From positions 53,031-117,030 of the forward strand of contig ONMU01000006.1 of NCBI GenBank assembly GCA_900319035.1: DNA of 64,000 nucleotides. The letters run 5' to 3'. Positions 34,049 to 43,526 of the stretch are shown piece after piece. The position numbers and the translations under genes were made by a program. The number at the start of each line of letters is the position of its first letter. The first letter of the stretch is position 1. The DNA comes from an uncultured Bacteroidales bacterium. Lineage in GTDB: Bacteria; Bacteroidota; Bacteroidia; Bacteroidales; Paludibacteraceae. The notes under the pieces were generated by a model. That model saw only the letters and a program-made list of their open reading frames with translations. It searched no databases and was not told the DNA's origin.

Positions 34049-36015
34049 TACTTTTAATATTATTGGTTGTTGGTAGCGCGAGTCTTTGCGCGCTCTATAT
34101 TGGTGTGCGCTATCACGAATTGGCGAAAAAAGGATGTAGGAAGATAGCCCGGATGCTTCATATATATAAAAAAGAAAAGGATCCTATCTGGTCAATATTG
34201 AGTGATGAAGATAAGCAAAGACTGGATAATGCTATCAAGATTACTTTTACCGGTGATCTGATTTTGTTAAGAGATATGGTAGAAAGAGCATATAACTCAG
34301 CTACAAAAGAATATGAATTTGATGACATGTTTAAATACATTAAGCCATATCTACTGCATTCGGATTTGAATATTGGCGTTTTTGAGGGACCATTAGCCGG
34401 AGAAGAAAAGGGATATTCCTCCTCCAATTATGGAGATGGAATCCGATTGTTTATCAATTTCCCAGATAACTTCGCAAAAGCTGTTAAAAAAGCTGGATAT
34501 AATTTTGTAACCCTGGCAAACAATCATCTTTTTGACAAAGGGATTGAGGGGCAAAAAAGAACTATAGATGTATTAGATTCTATAGGTTTAAATCATATTG
34601 GATCGTACCGCAATCAAGATGAGCATGATGCGGTTATGATTATGGAAATTAGAGGTATGAGAATCGCATTCTTGGCTTATACATATGGATGTGAGTATAC
34701 GGATGAGGATTTTTTCTTTGCTGAAGATACGGCATATAGGACGGATGTGATAGTTGGCAGGAGAAGTAAGTATTATTGGCAAAATCGAAAAAATGTGATA
34801 GCTGATTTTCAGAAGGTGAGGAATCAAAATGTAGATTTAATAATTGTCTTGCCACATATTGGCAAGCAATTTAGACATACACCGGATCGAGATCAAAGGG
34901 CTTGGTATGATTTATTTATTGAACAAGGTGCGGATATAATATTATCTTGTCATCCACATGCAGTGCAACCTATACAATGGCGAAAAAACTCCAAAGGAAA
35001 GAATTCACTCATAGTATGTTGTCCAGGTAATTTTATAAATTCGTATATTGAGTACGATGGTGATGCATCGATGATGGTAGAAGCATATTTGGATGCAAGT
35101 ACCGGAGAACCGATTGCTGTTGGATGCGTGCCAATCTATTGCTATTGCAATCAAGCAGACGGGAAATATGTTGCATTGCCAATACATGTAGCACTATCGG
35201 ACAAGGAAGTTTATAAGCAACTAAGTGTCGCGGATTATAAACGAATGGGCGAGGTGCATCGATTGGTGACGAAGGTGGCTATAGGCGCAGATGTGCCGAT
35301 GCATAATCATCAAACACGGTATATATCCTTTGCGGATAAAGGGTATGTGCGTCAGCATGTTGATGCCTTGCCGTGGAAGAAGGAATATGAAAAGAGTCGG
35401 TTGATACAGATTATAAAGGACGCAAAAAGCGTATGTTTTGTAGGCGACTCCATCACTGATGGTATGAAGAACGGTGGCTACGGATGGTACGAGCCAATGA
35501 TGCAGTTATTTCCGGATGTAATAGTAAGTGCGTTTGCGCTTGGCGGACAGACATCTACATATTTGAGAAACAATAAAGAAACCATAGCTAATAAGAAAGC
35601 AGAGGTTTATGTGATAGCGATAGGATGTAATGATATCCGATATCGTAATCCTGAGATTTGTGCAATGGATGAAGAGACATATATTGCGAATATCGATGCG
35701 ATAAGGCAGCAGGTTTTGCTTGTTCGTCCGGATGCGAAGTTTGTATTTGTGAGTCCATGGAGGAGTTTGGAGCCGGATCCGTATTGCTACACATCGGAGG
35801 AAAATAAGATAGCGTTGTATAACAGGTATGCAAAGGCGCTAAAACAATACGCTGATAAAGTGGGAACTTTGTATCTGGATCCTAATCCGTATATAGCACA
35901 ATTATTGTGCAACGAGCCCAAGATAAGGGAAGATATATTTATCGATCATATCCATCCGAATGCCGATATGGGAATTAGGGTGTTTAGTGAAGCATGTATT
36001 TTAGCAAAGGAATAA
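34036..36015 (+). CDS. CapA-like metallophosphatase fused to SGNH hydrolase
   Basis: A 659-aa protein with an N-terminal membrane anchor. The CapA/PgsA fold follows: ITFTGDLILLRDM (about 66-78), FEGPLAG, NFVTLANNHLFDKGIEGQKR, and VLPHIGKQF / LSCHPHAVQPIQ. From about residue 460 comes an SGNH hydrolase: CFVGDSITDGMKNGGYGW, ALGGQT, AIGCNDIRY and DHIHPNADMG, with all four blocks (Ser, Gly, Asn, Asp/His). CapA proteins work in polyglutamate or capsule attachment. The added esterase could remove or move an acyl group. Confidence 0.8.
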   Translation: MFGLILLILLVVGSASLCALYIGVRYHELAKKGCRKIARMLHIYKKEKDPIWSILSDEDKQRLDNAIKITFTGDLILLRDMVERAYNSATKEYEFDDMFKYIKPYLLHSDLNIGVFEGPLAGEEKGYSSSNYGDGIRLFINFPDNFAKAVKKAGYNFVTLANNHLFDKGIEGQKRTIDVLDSIGLNHIGSYRNQDEHDAVMIMEIRGMRIAFLAYTYGCEYTDEDFFFAEDTAYRTDVIVGRRSKYYWQNRKNVIADFQKVRNQNVDLIIVLPHIGKQFRHTPDRDQRAWYDLFIEQGADIILSCHPHAVQPIQWRKNSKGKNSLIVCCPGNFINSYIEYDGDASMMVEAYLDASTGEPIAVGCVPIYCYCNQADGKYVALPIHVALSDKEVYKQLSVADYKRMGEVHRLVTKVAIGADVPMHNHQTRYISFADKGYVRQHVDALPWKKEYEKSRLIQIIKDAKSVCFVGDSITDGMKNGGYGWYEPMMQLFPDVIVSAFALGGQTSTYLRNNKETIANKKAEVYVIAIGCNDIRYRNPEICAMDEETYIANIDAIRQQVLLVRPDAKFVFVSPWRSLEPDPYCYTSEENKIALYNRYAKALKQYADKVGTLYLDPNPYIAQLLCNEPKIREDIFIDHIHPNADMGIRVFSEACILAKE

Positions 36016-36018
36016 TCT

Positions 36019-36564
36019 ATGAAAAAGTTAGTACGCATATTGAAGAATGTTTTCCGACCATTTATTACGATCTGGACTCGTCCGGTGATTGATGGTTGGT
36101 ATGGGGGAATATGGACATATCGTGCACATCTGCAAAAGCATCCGACGAAAGTGAGGATGGTTCTGTACAATCATTATTTAGCCGAATATGGTGCATGGGT
36201 GGGCATAGAAGCAGAAATTGCCGGAGAGCCTCGTTGTCCTCATGGCTGTTTCGGATTGTTTATCAGCAAAGCGGCTAAAGTGGGTAAGGATTGCGTCATT
36301 TTTCAACAAGTGACTATAGGTTCCGTGACCACGGCCGGAAGTAAGCGTATAGGTGCACCGACTATTGGCAATAATGTGTATATCGGTGCCGGTGCTAAGA
36401 TCATAGGCAATGTAAAAATCGGAGATAACTGCCGAATTGGAGCAAACTGCATCGTGACGAAAGATATGCCGGCAAATAGTGTAGCCTATATGAGCGGATT
36501 GCAGATTGTGGTTAAAGAAGAACCGCAAGATAATAGTTTTACGATTGAATGTTTAGAAAAATAA
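36019..36564 (+). CDS. Left-handed beta-helix acetyltransferase (CysE-like)
   Basis: A 181-aa hexapeptide-repeat enzyme of the serine acetyltransferase type. The repeats begin at GVWVGIEAEIAGE and continue through KAAKVGKDCVIFQQVTIGSV, TIGNNVYIGAGAKIIGNVKI and DNCRIGANCIVTKDMPANSV. It is probably trimeric and transfers acetyl to a sugar hydroxyl. It precedes the carboxyethylornithine synthase-like gene by 4 bases. Confidence 0.8.
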   Translation: MKKLVRILKNVFRPFITIWTRPVIDGWYGGIWTYRAHLQKHPTKVRMVLYNHYLAEYGAWVGIEAEIAGEPRCPHGCFGLFISKAAKVGKDCVIFQQVTIGSVTTAGSKRIGAPTIGNNVYIGAGAKIIGNVKIGDNCRIGANCIVTKDMPANSVAYMSGLQIVVKEEPQDNSFTIECLEK

Positions 36565-36568
36565 GTAT

Positions 36569-37522
36569 ATGAAAACCATTGGATTTCCCATTTCTCATAA
36601 GGAGAATGAAAGAAGAAGAGCCATCATCCCGAAGCATTTGAAGGATCTTGCGTATTGCGAGCAATTGTACATAGAGCAGGGATATGGAGTTGATTTAGGA
36701 TTTGATGACGAAGATTATGCTTCGCTCGGTTGTCATGTGTGCAGCAGAGAGGAAGTGCTGAAACAAGCAGTAATATGCGACCCAAAGATTGGTGATGCCG
36801 ATTATCTGGAATCGTTGCGAGATCAGACTATTTTCGGCTGGATACATGCTGTGCAGAACCGGGATATTACGGATAAACTGATAGCGGGTAAGTTGACCGG
36901 AATAGCATGGGAAGATATGTATGAGATGGGACGACATGTGTTCTGGAAAAACAACGAGATAGCCGGAGAGGCTGCGTTGTGTCATGCATACTTGCAACAT
37001 GGCGTGTTCCCCAATCAGACGAAAGTGGCAGTCTTGGGACGAGGGAACACGGCACGTGGAGCCATCCGGACGTTGAATTATATGGGGGCTGAGGTTGTGG
37101 TATATGACCGGAAGATGGAGCAACTATTCCGTGAGGAATTGGGTAATTACGATGTGATCGTAAATGCTATCTTATGGGACACATCGCGCAAGGATCATAT
37201 CGTATATCGGGAGGATTTGAATCGGATGAAGAAAGGGAGTCTGATTATTGATCTGAGTTGCGACAGGCATGGCGGCATTGAGACCAGCGAACCGACGACG
37301 ATTGAAAATCCAGTATATTACGTGGATGGCGTGGCGCATTATGTAGTGGATCATACGCCATCGCTGTTCTTCAAGTCATCGTCTATGGAGATAAGTAAAG
37401 AAGTGGCACGGTTTTTAGAGGGAATCATTCTTGAGCAACCGAGTGAGACGATTGCTAAGGCGACATGTATCCAGGATGGGGAAATTATAGATAAGCGGAT
37501 TAAAGAATTTCAAAATAGATAA
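36569..37522 (+). CDS. N5-(carboxyethyl)ornithine synthase-like enzyme
   Basis: A 317-aa protein of the alanine dehydrogenase/transhydrogenase superfamily. KTIGFPISHKENERRRAIIP is the substrate-side start and KVAVLGRGNTARGAIRTLNY the NAD(P)-binding GxGxxA loop (about residue 155). Sequence pattern and length match N5-(1-carboxyethyl)ornithine synthase, which couples pyruvate to an amino group. In a polysaccharide locus it would make an N-carboxyethyl amino acid or sugar substituent, a rare decoration. Its place beside the CapK-like and ATP-grasp genes supports an amino acid-like glycan modification. Confidence 0.75.
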   Translation: MKTIGFPISHKENERRRAIIPKHLKDLAYCEQLYIEQGYGVDLGFDDEDYASLGCHVCSREEVLKQAVICDPKIGDADYLESLRDQTIFGWIHAVQNRDITDKLIAGKLTGIAWEDMYEMGRHVFWKNNEIAGEAALCHAYLQHGVFPNQTKVAVLGRGNTARGAIRTLNYMGAEVVVYDRKMEQLFREELGNYDVIVNAILWDTSRKDHIVYREDLNRMKKGSLIIDLSCDRHGGIETSEPTTIENPVYYVDGVAHYVVDHTPSLFFKSSSMEISKEVARFLEGIILEQPSETIAKATCIQDGEIIDKRIKEFQNR

Positions 37523-37524
37523 TA

Positions 37525-38010
37525 ATGGCGAATAATCATCGTACAATAGGAAATGTATCTCAGGGCGTATGGAATAGGATATGCCTTGGAATTGCACGGC
37601 ATCTGTTTCCGGCGCAGGTACGAAATGTGTTCTACCGAATGGCAGGAGTAAAGATAGGAACGGGTAGTAAGATAGGTGCCACCGTTGATATTGATCACTC
37701 AGCTCCGGAACTAATCAACATCGGCAATAACGTATGGGTGACGCGTGGCGTGATGCTCCTTTGTCACCAGCGCGATCTGACACAGTACGAAGTGGGCAAA
37801 CCGGTTATGGATTGTGAACTCAAATATGCACCCATCGTAATCAAAGATGGTGCGCATATCGGTATCGGAGCTATCATTATGCCGGGTGTAACCATTGGTG
37901 AAGGGGCTGTGATTGGAGCGGGTTCAGTCGTTACACGCGACATTCCGGCTTATTCGGTAGCAGTTGGTGCTCCGGCAAAAGTTATTAAGAAATTCGGATT
38001 AGGGGATTAG
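37525..38010 (+). CDS. Maltose/galactoside-type O-acetyltransferase
   Basis: A 161-aa hexapeptide acetyltransferase. VKIGTGSKIGATVDIDHSAP, NIGNNVWVTRGVML and PIVIKDGAHIGIGAIIMPGV make the left-handed helix, with the His in LLCHQRD. It starts 2 bases after the previous gene. It probably acetylates a sugar of the repeat unit. Confidence 0.8.
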   Translation: MANNHRTIGNVSQGVWNRICLGIARHLFPAQVRNVFYRMAGVKIGTGSKIGATVDIDHSAPELINIGNNVWVTRGVMLLCHQRDLTQYEVGKPVMDCELKYAPIVIKDGAHIGIGAIIMPGVTIGEGAVIGAGSVVTRDIPAYSVAVGAPAKVIKKFGLGD

Positions 38011-38023
38011 TGGTTAGTGGAAT

Positions 38024-38398
38024 ATGGCAACAAAATACGATTATAAACAATTAGACGTATACATCGAGTCTAAAAGACTCGTAAAGATGGTATACGAACT
38101 ACTGCGTAAATTCCCGAAAGAGGAACAATACGCGTTGTGCGACCAACTGCGTAGAGCAGTTATATCCGTTCCGTCGAATATCGCAGAAGGCTTAGGCAGA
38201 TATTCCGTCAAGGAACAAGTACACTTCTTAGAGATAGCTTATGGTTCTTTGCGCGAGGTAGATTGCCAAATAGACATCGCATGCGATTTAGGCTATATGA
38301 CGAGTGCGGAAGCCAAAGAAATAACAGAACAAATAAACAAAGTGGGAGCGATATTAGCGGGAATGCGTTCTAAACGCGTAAAAACCCCTAACCCCTAA
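38024..38398 (+). CDS. Four-helix-bundle protein, second copy
   Basis: A 124-aa protein of the same family as 16488-16889: KQLDVYIESKRLVKMVYELL, YALCDQLRRAVISVPSNIAE, GLGRYS and REVDCQIDIACDLGY. It lies inside the polysaccharide operon (13-base and 19-base gaps) in the same direction. A short GGATTAGTGGTTAGTGG repeat just before it is the same microrepeat that invades the GT4 gene. Its role is unknown. Confidence 0.85.
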   Translation: MATKYDYKQLDVYIESKRLVKMVYELLRKFPKEEQYALCDQLRRAVISVPSNIAEGLGRYSVKEQVHFLEIAYGSLREVDCQIDIACDLGYMTSAEAKEITEQINKVGAILAGMRSKRVKTPNP

Positions 38399-38417
38399 AC
38401 ACTAAACGATTTTCAGT

Positions 38418-39434
38418 ATGAAAATATGGATTGACGTAACAAATACGCCGCATGTGAATGTGCTGATGCCGATATACAGGCATTTGAAGGCGAAAGGACA
38501 TGAGTTGATAATCACAGCAAGGGATTTCTCGGAAACCATACCGCTGCTGCGGAAAAACGGTATAGAACCAATCGTGTTGGGTTCGCACCATGGGAAGAGT
38601 AGGGTAAGAAAGACCTTTGGTCTTCTCGGACGCTATTGGCAGTTGTTGACGCGTGTGCCGAAATTCGATGTGGCTTTCTCGCTCGGAGGTAGTTACACGG
38701 CGCCTATCGCTTGGCTGAGAGGTAAGAAATCCATCACTTTCTCCGATAATGATTTTACAACCCATAAGTTCATTACGTACCTGTTTAGCTCGTACTTTAT
38801 CTTTCCTTCTTATTTGAAATATGATGGAGCAAAGAAACGATTCCATTTGCGCGATGAACAGATTAAGACTTTCGATGGGTTCAAGGAAGATATATACATT
38901 GCGGACTATATGGTAGATGAGCATTTCCTCGACCAACTGCCATGGCGAGAGTTTATCACCATCCGTCCTGAGAATTTGAAAGCAGCTTATGTCCCGAAGG
39001 ATGCAGTAACGATTGTACCGGAACTCTTTGAAGTGTTCAAAGATCAAAATATCCTTTTCCTACCGAGATATGAGGAGGAGAAGAAGATGGCAGAAGGCTA
39101 TCCGAATATCTGGTATCCGGCGGGACCTCTAAACGGATTGGATGTATGTTATTATACGAAAGCGATGTTAACTGGAGCAGGCACTTTCGCGCGTGAAGCA
39201 GCATTGTTAGGTGTTCCGGCTGTGTCTTTCTTCCCGCGGAAGGAGTTTCTGACGGTGGATGTGGTGCTGCAGGAGCAGGGGAAGGAGTTTAAGTCGAGAG
39301 ATGCGGGGAAGATTCGGGAGTATGTGTTGGCGCATGCTTCGGGTGATAAGCGCAGTTTGGGTGATACGAGCCGGAGCAAAAAAGTATTAGCTGAGGTTTT
39401 GGCCATCTTCGATAGTATTTTAGAAGGAAAATAA
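38418..39434 (+). CDS. DUF354 family protein (GT-B-like)
   Basis: A 338-aa protein with the family start KIWIDVTNTPHVNVLMPIYR, HELIITARDF, and the C-terminal LTGAGTFAREAALLGVPAVS donor-site-like segment. DUF354 proteins have a glycosyltransferase GT-B fold and occur in polysaccharide loci. The specific reaction is unknown. It is the last complete gene of the operon. Confidence 0.8.
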   Translation: MKIWIDVTNTPHVNVLMPIYRHLKAKGHELIITARDFSETIPLLRKNGIEPIVLGSHHGKSRVRKTFGLLGRYWQLLTRVPKFDVAFSLGGSYTAPIAWLRGKKSITFSDNDFTTHKFITYLFSSYFIFPSYLKYDGAKKRFHLRDEQIKTFDGFKEDIYIADYMVDEHFLDQLPWREFITIRPENLKAAYVPKDAVTIVPELFEVFKDQNILFLPRYEEEKKMAEGYPNIWYPAGPLNGLDVCYYTKAMLTGAGTFAREAALLGVPAVSFFPRKEFLTVDVVLQEQGKEFKSRDAGKIREYVLAHASGDKRSLGDTSRSKKVLAEVLAIFDSILEGK

Positions 39435-39435
39435 T

Positions 39436-39681
39436 ATGATCCCTAAGATCCTTCATTATATCTGGTTCGGCAAAAACCCATTGACTCCTCTTGCATCGGA
39501 GTGCCTCGATTCAAGGAAGGCTACCATGCCAGATTGGCGCAATTGGGCGATTATACGGGAGATCGTCAATGCGTTGGCGCAGATGAAGCGATTCTTTATG
39601 TGCAAAGGATAGAGCGTTGCGCATGTTGAGTCCCAAATGGAAAACCCGAATCATCAAACTCAAACGCAAGATCTTGGGGTA
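39436..39681 (+). pseudogene. Truncated family 32-like glycosyltransferase
   Basis: The frame from 39436 reads MIPKILHYIWFGKNPLTPLA then ...RKATMPDW before losing homology and stopping at 39612. This is the classic start of DXD-motif (OCH1-like) glycosyltransferases. A second piece (LSPKWKTRIIKLKRKILG, stop near 39681) is in another frame and looks like the gene's C-terminus. A large internal deletion has removed the catalytic centre. Confidence 0.75.
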
Positions 39682-39738
39682 GGGAAGAGCGTTATGCGCA
39701 GTGCGCAATGTGTGATGTTTGATGTGTGATGTGTGATG

Positions 39739-39772
39739 TATTGCCGTCCTTCTGGGCGGCTTTTTTTGTGTT
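39739..39772 (+). terminator. Terminator of the polysaccharide operon
   Basis: Hairpin GCCGTCC-TTCT-GGGCGGC is followed by TTTTTTTG. The short TGTGATGT-type repeat lies just before it. Confidence 0.8.
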
Positions 39773-39785
39773 TTTAGACAGAAAC

Positions 39786-39918
39786 ATTAAAAACCCCGTA
39801 GCCGTTTGTAACCCTGCGGGCTTATGTGCCTTAGTTCGCTATGCCGCCTTGTGAGCGAGTTCCCCGTTCTGCCTATCGCCCTAATCCACACTCCTTGTGG
39901 AGTACAAACGCCTTCGGC
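39786..39918 (-). repeat. Structured element, copy 13
   Basis: On the minus strand the arms CGTTTGTA/TACAAACG (39910-39903 with 39810-39803) enclose GGGGAACTCGCTCACAAGGC, which matches the bulged hairpin of copy 10 (GGGAACTCGCTCACAAGCGG). The T run TTTTTAATG follows. It lies directly after the minus-strand HNH gene at 39935 and could also end that transcript. It accounts for the 39613-39934 gap together with the terminator. Confidence 0.55.
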
Positions 39919-39934
39919 AATAAACCTAAAAAAT

Positions 39935-40999
39935 TTAATGTATATCCAATTGATCTAGTATATCCTTGGTGAGTTTGGATAATGGTCGGTTGATATGATT
40001 GGCATCTTCAAGATTCTTACCCCATACAAATTCATATACCTGTTGAGGGGTGTATTCTGCTGTCTGGAATGTGGACGCTAAATCTTCCATCATCGGTCCA
40101 CGATAGATGCGCGCTTTTTCTATCAACTCCATTGCATAGTCCGCGTGCATCTTATAAAGATCTCCCAGGCCAAGGTTTTCTATATTGAGTTGTTCCTCTG
40201 CTGTAGGGCGATCAAAGCCTATGTGGATTTGTTCTGGTGTTAATTGCTGCTCTGCAAGAAGAGGGAGGTGCCTTCCTGGTATCGTAATTTTAAAAGAACT
40301 TTTGAAACCTTTGAAATAAGGGTTGACACCAATTTGTTTAGTTGATTTTTGGTGATTGCATGTGTGGCAAGATGGAACTAAATTATAAAATGAGACTGCT
40401 AATAGCGGATTATCTGCTTTATCGTAGAAATGGTCATACTCGGGACGCGTATTACAGCCTTTCTCGTATTTCGTAAACGTATAACCACGATTGCAATAGG
40501 GGCAGGTGCGGACATTTAGTTTGTCGAAGAAATAATAGGCAATAGGTATCTTTGGGTATTTCTTTCGATCCACATCATCTTTGTCAAATATAGGTATGGA
40601 TTTAGTGAAATCCTCGTATAATGCAATGAAGATTTTAGATAGCAGGGCATGTGCTTTTGCGCACTCTGGGGCTGAATTTTCACGAACCGAGATTTTGTAT
40701 TCGTCATGAAAAGCTTTTAGCTGATCTTCTTCGGCAAGCACGTATTGATCCAATTGTGCGTAGAAGTCATAGATACGGGAACGGCACTTCGCTTTTTCAT
40801 TTGCAGTGAGTTTACTTCTTTTAATGATATCTTCTATCTTGTCCTGATAATTAACAAATGCAATTCTCTTTTTCTTTTTAGAACCAGTAATTTTAATAGA
40901 TCGATAGCATTTTCTTTCTGTTAAGAACTTACGTAGTTTAGAGCACCAATTATCGGCCAGTTGATGGAGTCGCTCTGGATTATTGTTGATGTATATCAT
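39935..40999 (-). CDS. HNH endonuclease, Septu PtuB-like
   Basis: A 354-aa protein with a zinc-ribbon HNH centre: VRTCPYCNRGYTF (about 166), RPEYDHFYDKADNP with the catalytic D-H, and LVPSCHTCNHQKS (about 213), so two CxxC pairs surround the HNH core. It overlaps the ATPase gene by 20 bases and is read after it. An SMC-like ATPase plus HNH nuclease is the Septu arrangement. It is longer than the first described PtuB proteins. Confidence 0.78.
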   Translation of the reverse strand: MIYINNNPERLHQLADNWCSKLRKFLTERKCYRSIKITGSKKKKRIAFVNYQDKIEDIIKRSKLTANEKAKCRSRIYDFYAQLDQYVLAEEDQLKAFHDEYKISVRENSAPECAKAHALLSKIFIALYEDFTKSIPIFDKDDVDRKKYPKIPIAYYFFDKLNVRTCPYCNRGYTFTKYEKGCNTRPEYDHFYDKADNPLLAVSFYNLVPSCHTCNHQKSTKQIGVNPYFKGFKSSFKITIPGRHLPLLAEQQLTPEQIHIGFDRPTAEEQLNIENLGLGDLYKMHADYAMELIEKARIYRGPMMEDLASTFQTAEYTPQQVYEFVWGKNLEDANHINRPLSKLTKDILDQLDIH

Positions 41000-43370
41000 G
41001 ATATCGCATATTTAAGAGTTCATATAATTTTCCGCGTAAATATGGCTCGCCTAATAGATTGATTTCTTGCTTAATGAGATCGATTTGTTCTGTATCTAAC
41101 TCTTTATAAAGGTATTCGTTTAGGATGCGGAATATTTGATTCGTCTTTTGATAAGCAAATTCGCCCATAGGGAGATTAGGCAAAAAGAATCCGTTTTTGA
41201 GGAGGCTATGAATATTAGCACCAAATGTGTTCTCCTGCATTTGGTAATCTGGCATGCCATCTTTTAGGAATAGCACATTGCACTTTGGTATGTCCGATAG
41301 GACGAAAGGCGAATGGGTGACGAAGGTGATATTCACATTTCGGATATGCTGCAGATCTGCACCATGAATCTGGCGGATAAGCCGTTGTACGTACTTGCGC
41401 TGAAACTCCGGATGAAAATATAATTCTATTTCTTCCAACATAAGATTGACGGAAGTGTATTTGACTTTCGTCTTAGATGAATCTATATTCTGCAGATGGT
41501 AAATAATTGCCCCGATGGTACCAAGTATCTGTTTCTCACCGGAACTCAAATCACTCATCTTAATATAATCTGTTTCACCCGCATCAAAAAGAATCTCTGT
41601 TTCAAAGATAGCCGGAGGTAATTTTTCTAAGAGATCATCTGATTTTCCGTAAAACGACTGCAATACATCCAACGGGATATCTATATGCGATTTTAGTTCT
41701 TTCGTATTTTTAGTAGCGAGTAACCGATACACATCTCTATTTCCGTTAGCGATGTGTGCTGATAAATAATTTTGGCATTGCCTATATTTGCGCGTGATAT
41801 GAGATTTATCATGTATCAAGTGATCCCATAATTCGTTCAGTTCATCCATGTAATATTCAATACATGAACTCATTCCATCTTTCTTTATGTATTTCTTATG
41901 TATGGCAGTATATTCCGGGTAGGTCTCGAAGATAGAGATGGTTTTGTAGATCATGTATAACCTACATTTATTAGCAGGTGAAAGTTCATTTTGCGAAAAG
42001 CATAGTTCCGGATCAAATTGATGCAATTTGGCGATATCGTATATGGTGCGCAGTCTTGCCAGTTGGCGAATGTTATATCGTCGACATACAGAATAACGTG
42101 TTTTGTCCTCTTCTTTCGGAAGATATAAGTGGTGGTTTTTGCATTTTATATTTGCCCAAATATCATAGATGTTATCAAAGTATTGGGTAATATTAGATTG
42201 TTCCATAGAATCCCGCAAATAGTCAGAATTGCTTAGAAAATTGTCGCCAAGCCATTCAAAGGCATTCAGTAAATAAGATTGGTACTCAATCGGACTTTCG
42301 CAGCCTTCACCATCGATGACATATTTAAGAACGTTTGAAACTACATCGAAGTATTTGCTCTTCATTTTCTTTAACTCAAATTCATTCCTATGTGGATTAA
42401 TCTTGATGTCTTCTGCAAAGACCTCAATGGGGTCTATAATCCACGATAACGATGTGTCTTCCTTTTCATATTGCTTAAAATGGTCTATTATGGACCGATC
42501 TTGCAATTTGATGCCTTTAGCCTCTTTGAGACGCAAAGCGGAAGCTTTTTGTCCTTCAATTATATTGCGGAATGAATTCTCATCATTGGAAGAGTTGATG
42601 AAAAGGTAAAGCAGGCGTTGCTTCGATAACTTAGCCTCTTTATTAATGTCAATTATCCCGCTTTTTCGATATGGATGTAGGGAGATGGGCGTAGAATAGC
42701 CATCATTTTTATGGAATACATGGAATAACCAACATGCTTCATTCATCTCATCTTCAGTACTCAGTTCTTTTCTTGGCTTGTTCCACTCGCGCTCGAAATC
42801 AAAGATGTTGTAAGCGTAGTGAGAATAATTAGAAACAAATGTGTATATGGATGAGAATATATCTGTAGGAGCCTCTTCGTCTATGATGTTAAAAGAATAC
42901 TCTTCTGTTATATTTGCAATCTTCTTAACAACGTGGATCTCATTTGTGACGAGTAGTTTGTAAATAGAGGAGTCAAGCTGCAAATAGAGTTCCGCATTTA
43001 CATCGCCGACAATTAGCAACTCTCTACCTTCGTTGAATTCTATATTTTGTTTTTGTCTCTTGGCGACATAATCATTGATCATCCTGACCACAAGTTCTAC
43101 TATTGTGCTTTTACCATCTCCATTTTTACCTACAATTGCATTAACGTTAATGACAGGGGAAACAGCCGACTCAGGTATGGAAGAATTTAGAGTGGGTATA
43201 GAGAAGAAATACTCCGGCAGAGACTTAGAGTACTTGTCTCTCCGATATATTTTCTCTGTAAATTCAAATCTAAAGTCTGTGCAGAAATAGTAATACACAT
43301 TGCTTTTAAGACATTTGCGAATGTGTTTATCACAACCATCTAATACTCGAAGGGCTAAAAGTTTAAACAT
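40980..43370 (-). CDS. SMC/AAA-type ATPase, Septu PtuA-like
   Basis: A 796-aa ATPase. Walker A is GKNGDGKST (81-89), the ABC signature LSSGEKQIL is near 607, Walker B is VNLMLEEIELYFHPEFQRKY with the catalytic Glu, and the H-loop is FVTHSPFVLS. The middle 500 residues are helical. ATPases of this type gate an associated HNH nuclease in Septu and in retron-Eco7. No retron reverse transcriptase is nearby, so Septu-like is the best reading. Its promoter box is on the minus strand at 43404-43411. Confidence 0.78.
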   Translation of the reverse strand: MFKLLALRVLDGCDKHIRKCLKSNVYYYFCTDFRFEFTEKIYRRDKYSKSLPEYFFSIPTLNSSIPESAVSPVINVNAIVGKNGDGKSTIVELVVRMINDYVAKRQKQNIEFNEGRELLIVGDVNAELYLQLDSSIYKLLVTNEIHVVKKIANITEEYSFNIIDEEAPTDIFSSIYTFVSNYSHYAYNIFDFEREWNKPRKELSTEDEMNEACWLFHVFHKNDGYSTPISLHPYRKSGIIDINKEAKLSKQRLLYLFINSSNDENSFRNIIEGQKASALRLKEAKGIKLQDRSIIDHFKQYEKEDTSLSWIIDPIEVFAEDIKINPHRNEFELKKMKSKYFDVVSNVLKYVIDGEGCESPIEYQSYLLNAFEWLGDNFLSNSDYLRDSMEQSNITQYFDNIYDIWANIKCKNHHLYLPKEEDKTRYSVCRRYNIRQLARLRTIYDIAKLHQFDPELCFSQNELSPANKCRLYMIYKTISIFETYPEYTAIHKKYIKKDGMSSCIEYYMDELNELWDHLIHDKSHITRKYRQCQNYLSAHIANGNRDVYRLLATKNTKELKSHIDIPLDVLQSFYGKSDDLLEKLPPAIFETEILFDAGETDYIKMSDLSSGEKQILGTIGAIIYHLQNIDSSKTKVKYTSVNLMLEEIELYFHPEFQRKYVQRLIRQIHGADLQHIRNVNITFVTHSPFVLSDIPKCNVLFLKDGMPDYQMQENTFGANIHSLLKNGFFLPNLPMGEFAYQKTNQIFRILNEYLYKELDTEQIDLIKQEINLLGEPYLRGKLYELLNMRYHDIHQQ

Positions 43371-43403
43371 AGTATTATGAATTTAATTCAGTTAATTTAA
43401 GTG

Positions 43404-43502
43404 CAAAGATAGTATATTTTTGCCAAATAGACAAAAAAAATAAGAAAAAAATAAAAATTTTCGCTTTTTTCTTTAATATATGATTTATTTTTTGTAATTT
43501 TG
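43404..43502. promoter_or_regulatory. Divergent promoters of the Septu-like and DUF262 operons
   Basis: On the minus strand TATCTTTG lies at 43411-43404, 34 bases before the ATPase start. On the plus strand TAATTTTG is at 43495-43502, 24 bases before the DUF262 gene. About 80 AT-rich bases separate them. Confidence 0.7.
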
Positions 43503-43526
43503 CAGCAGATTATGAAATTATGAGTT

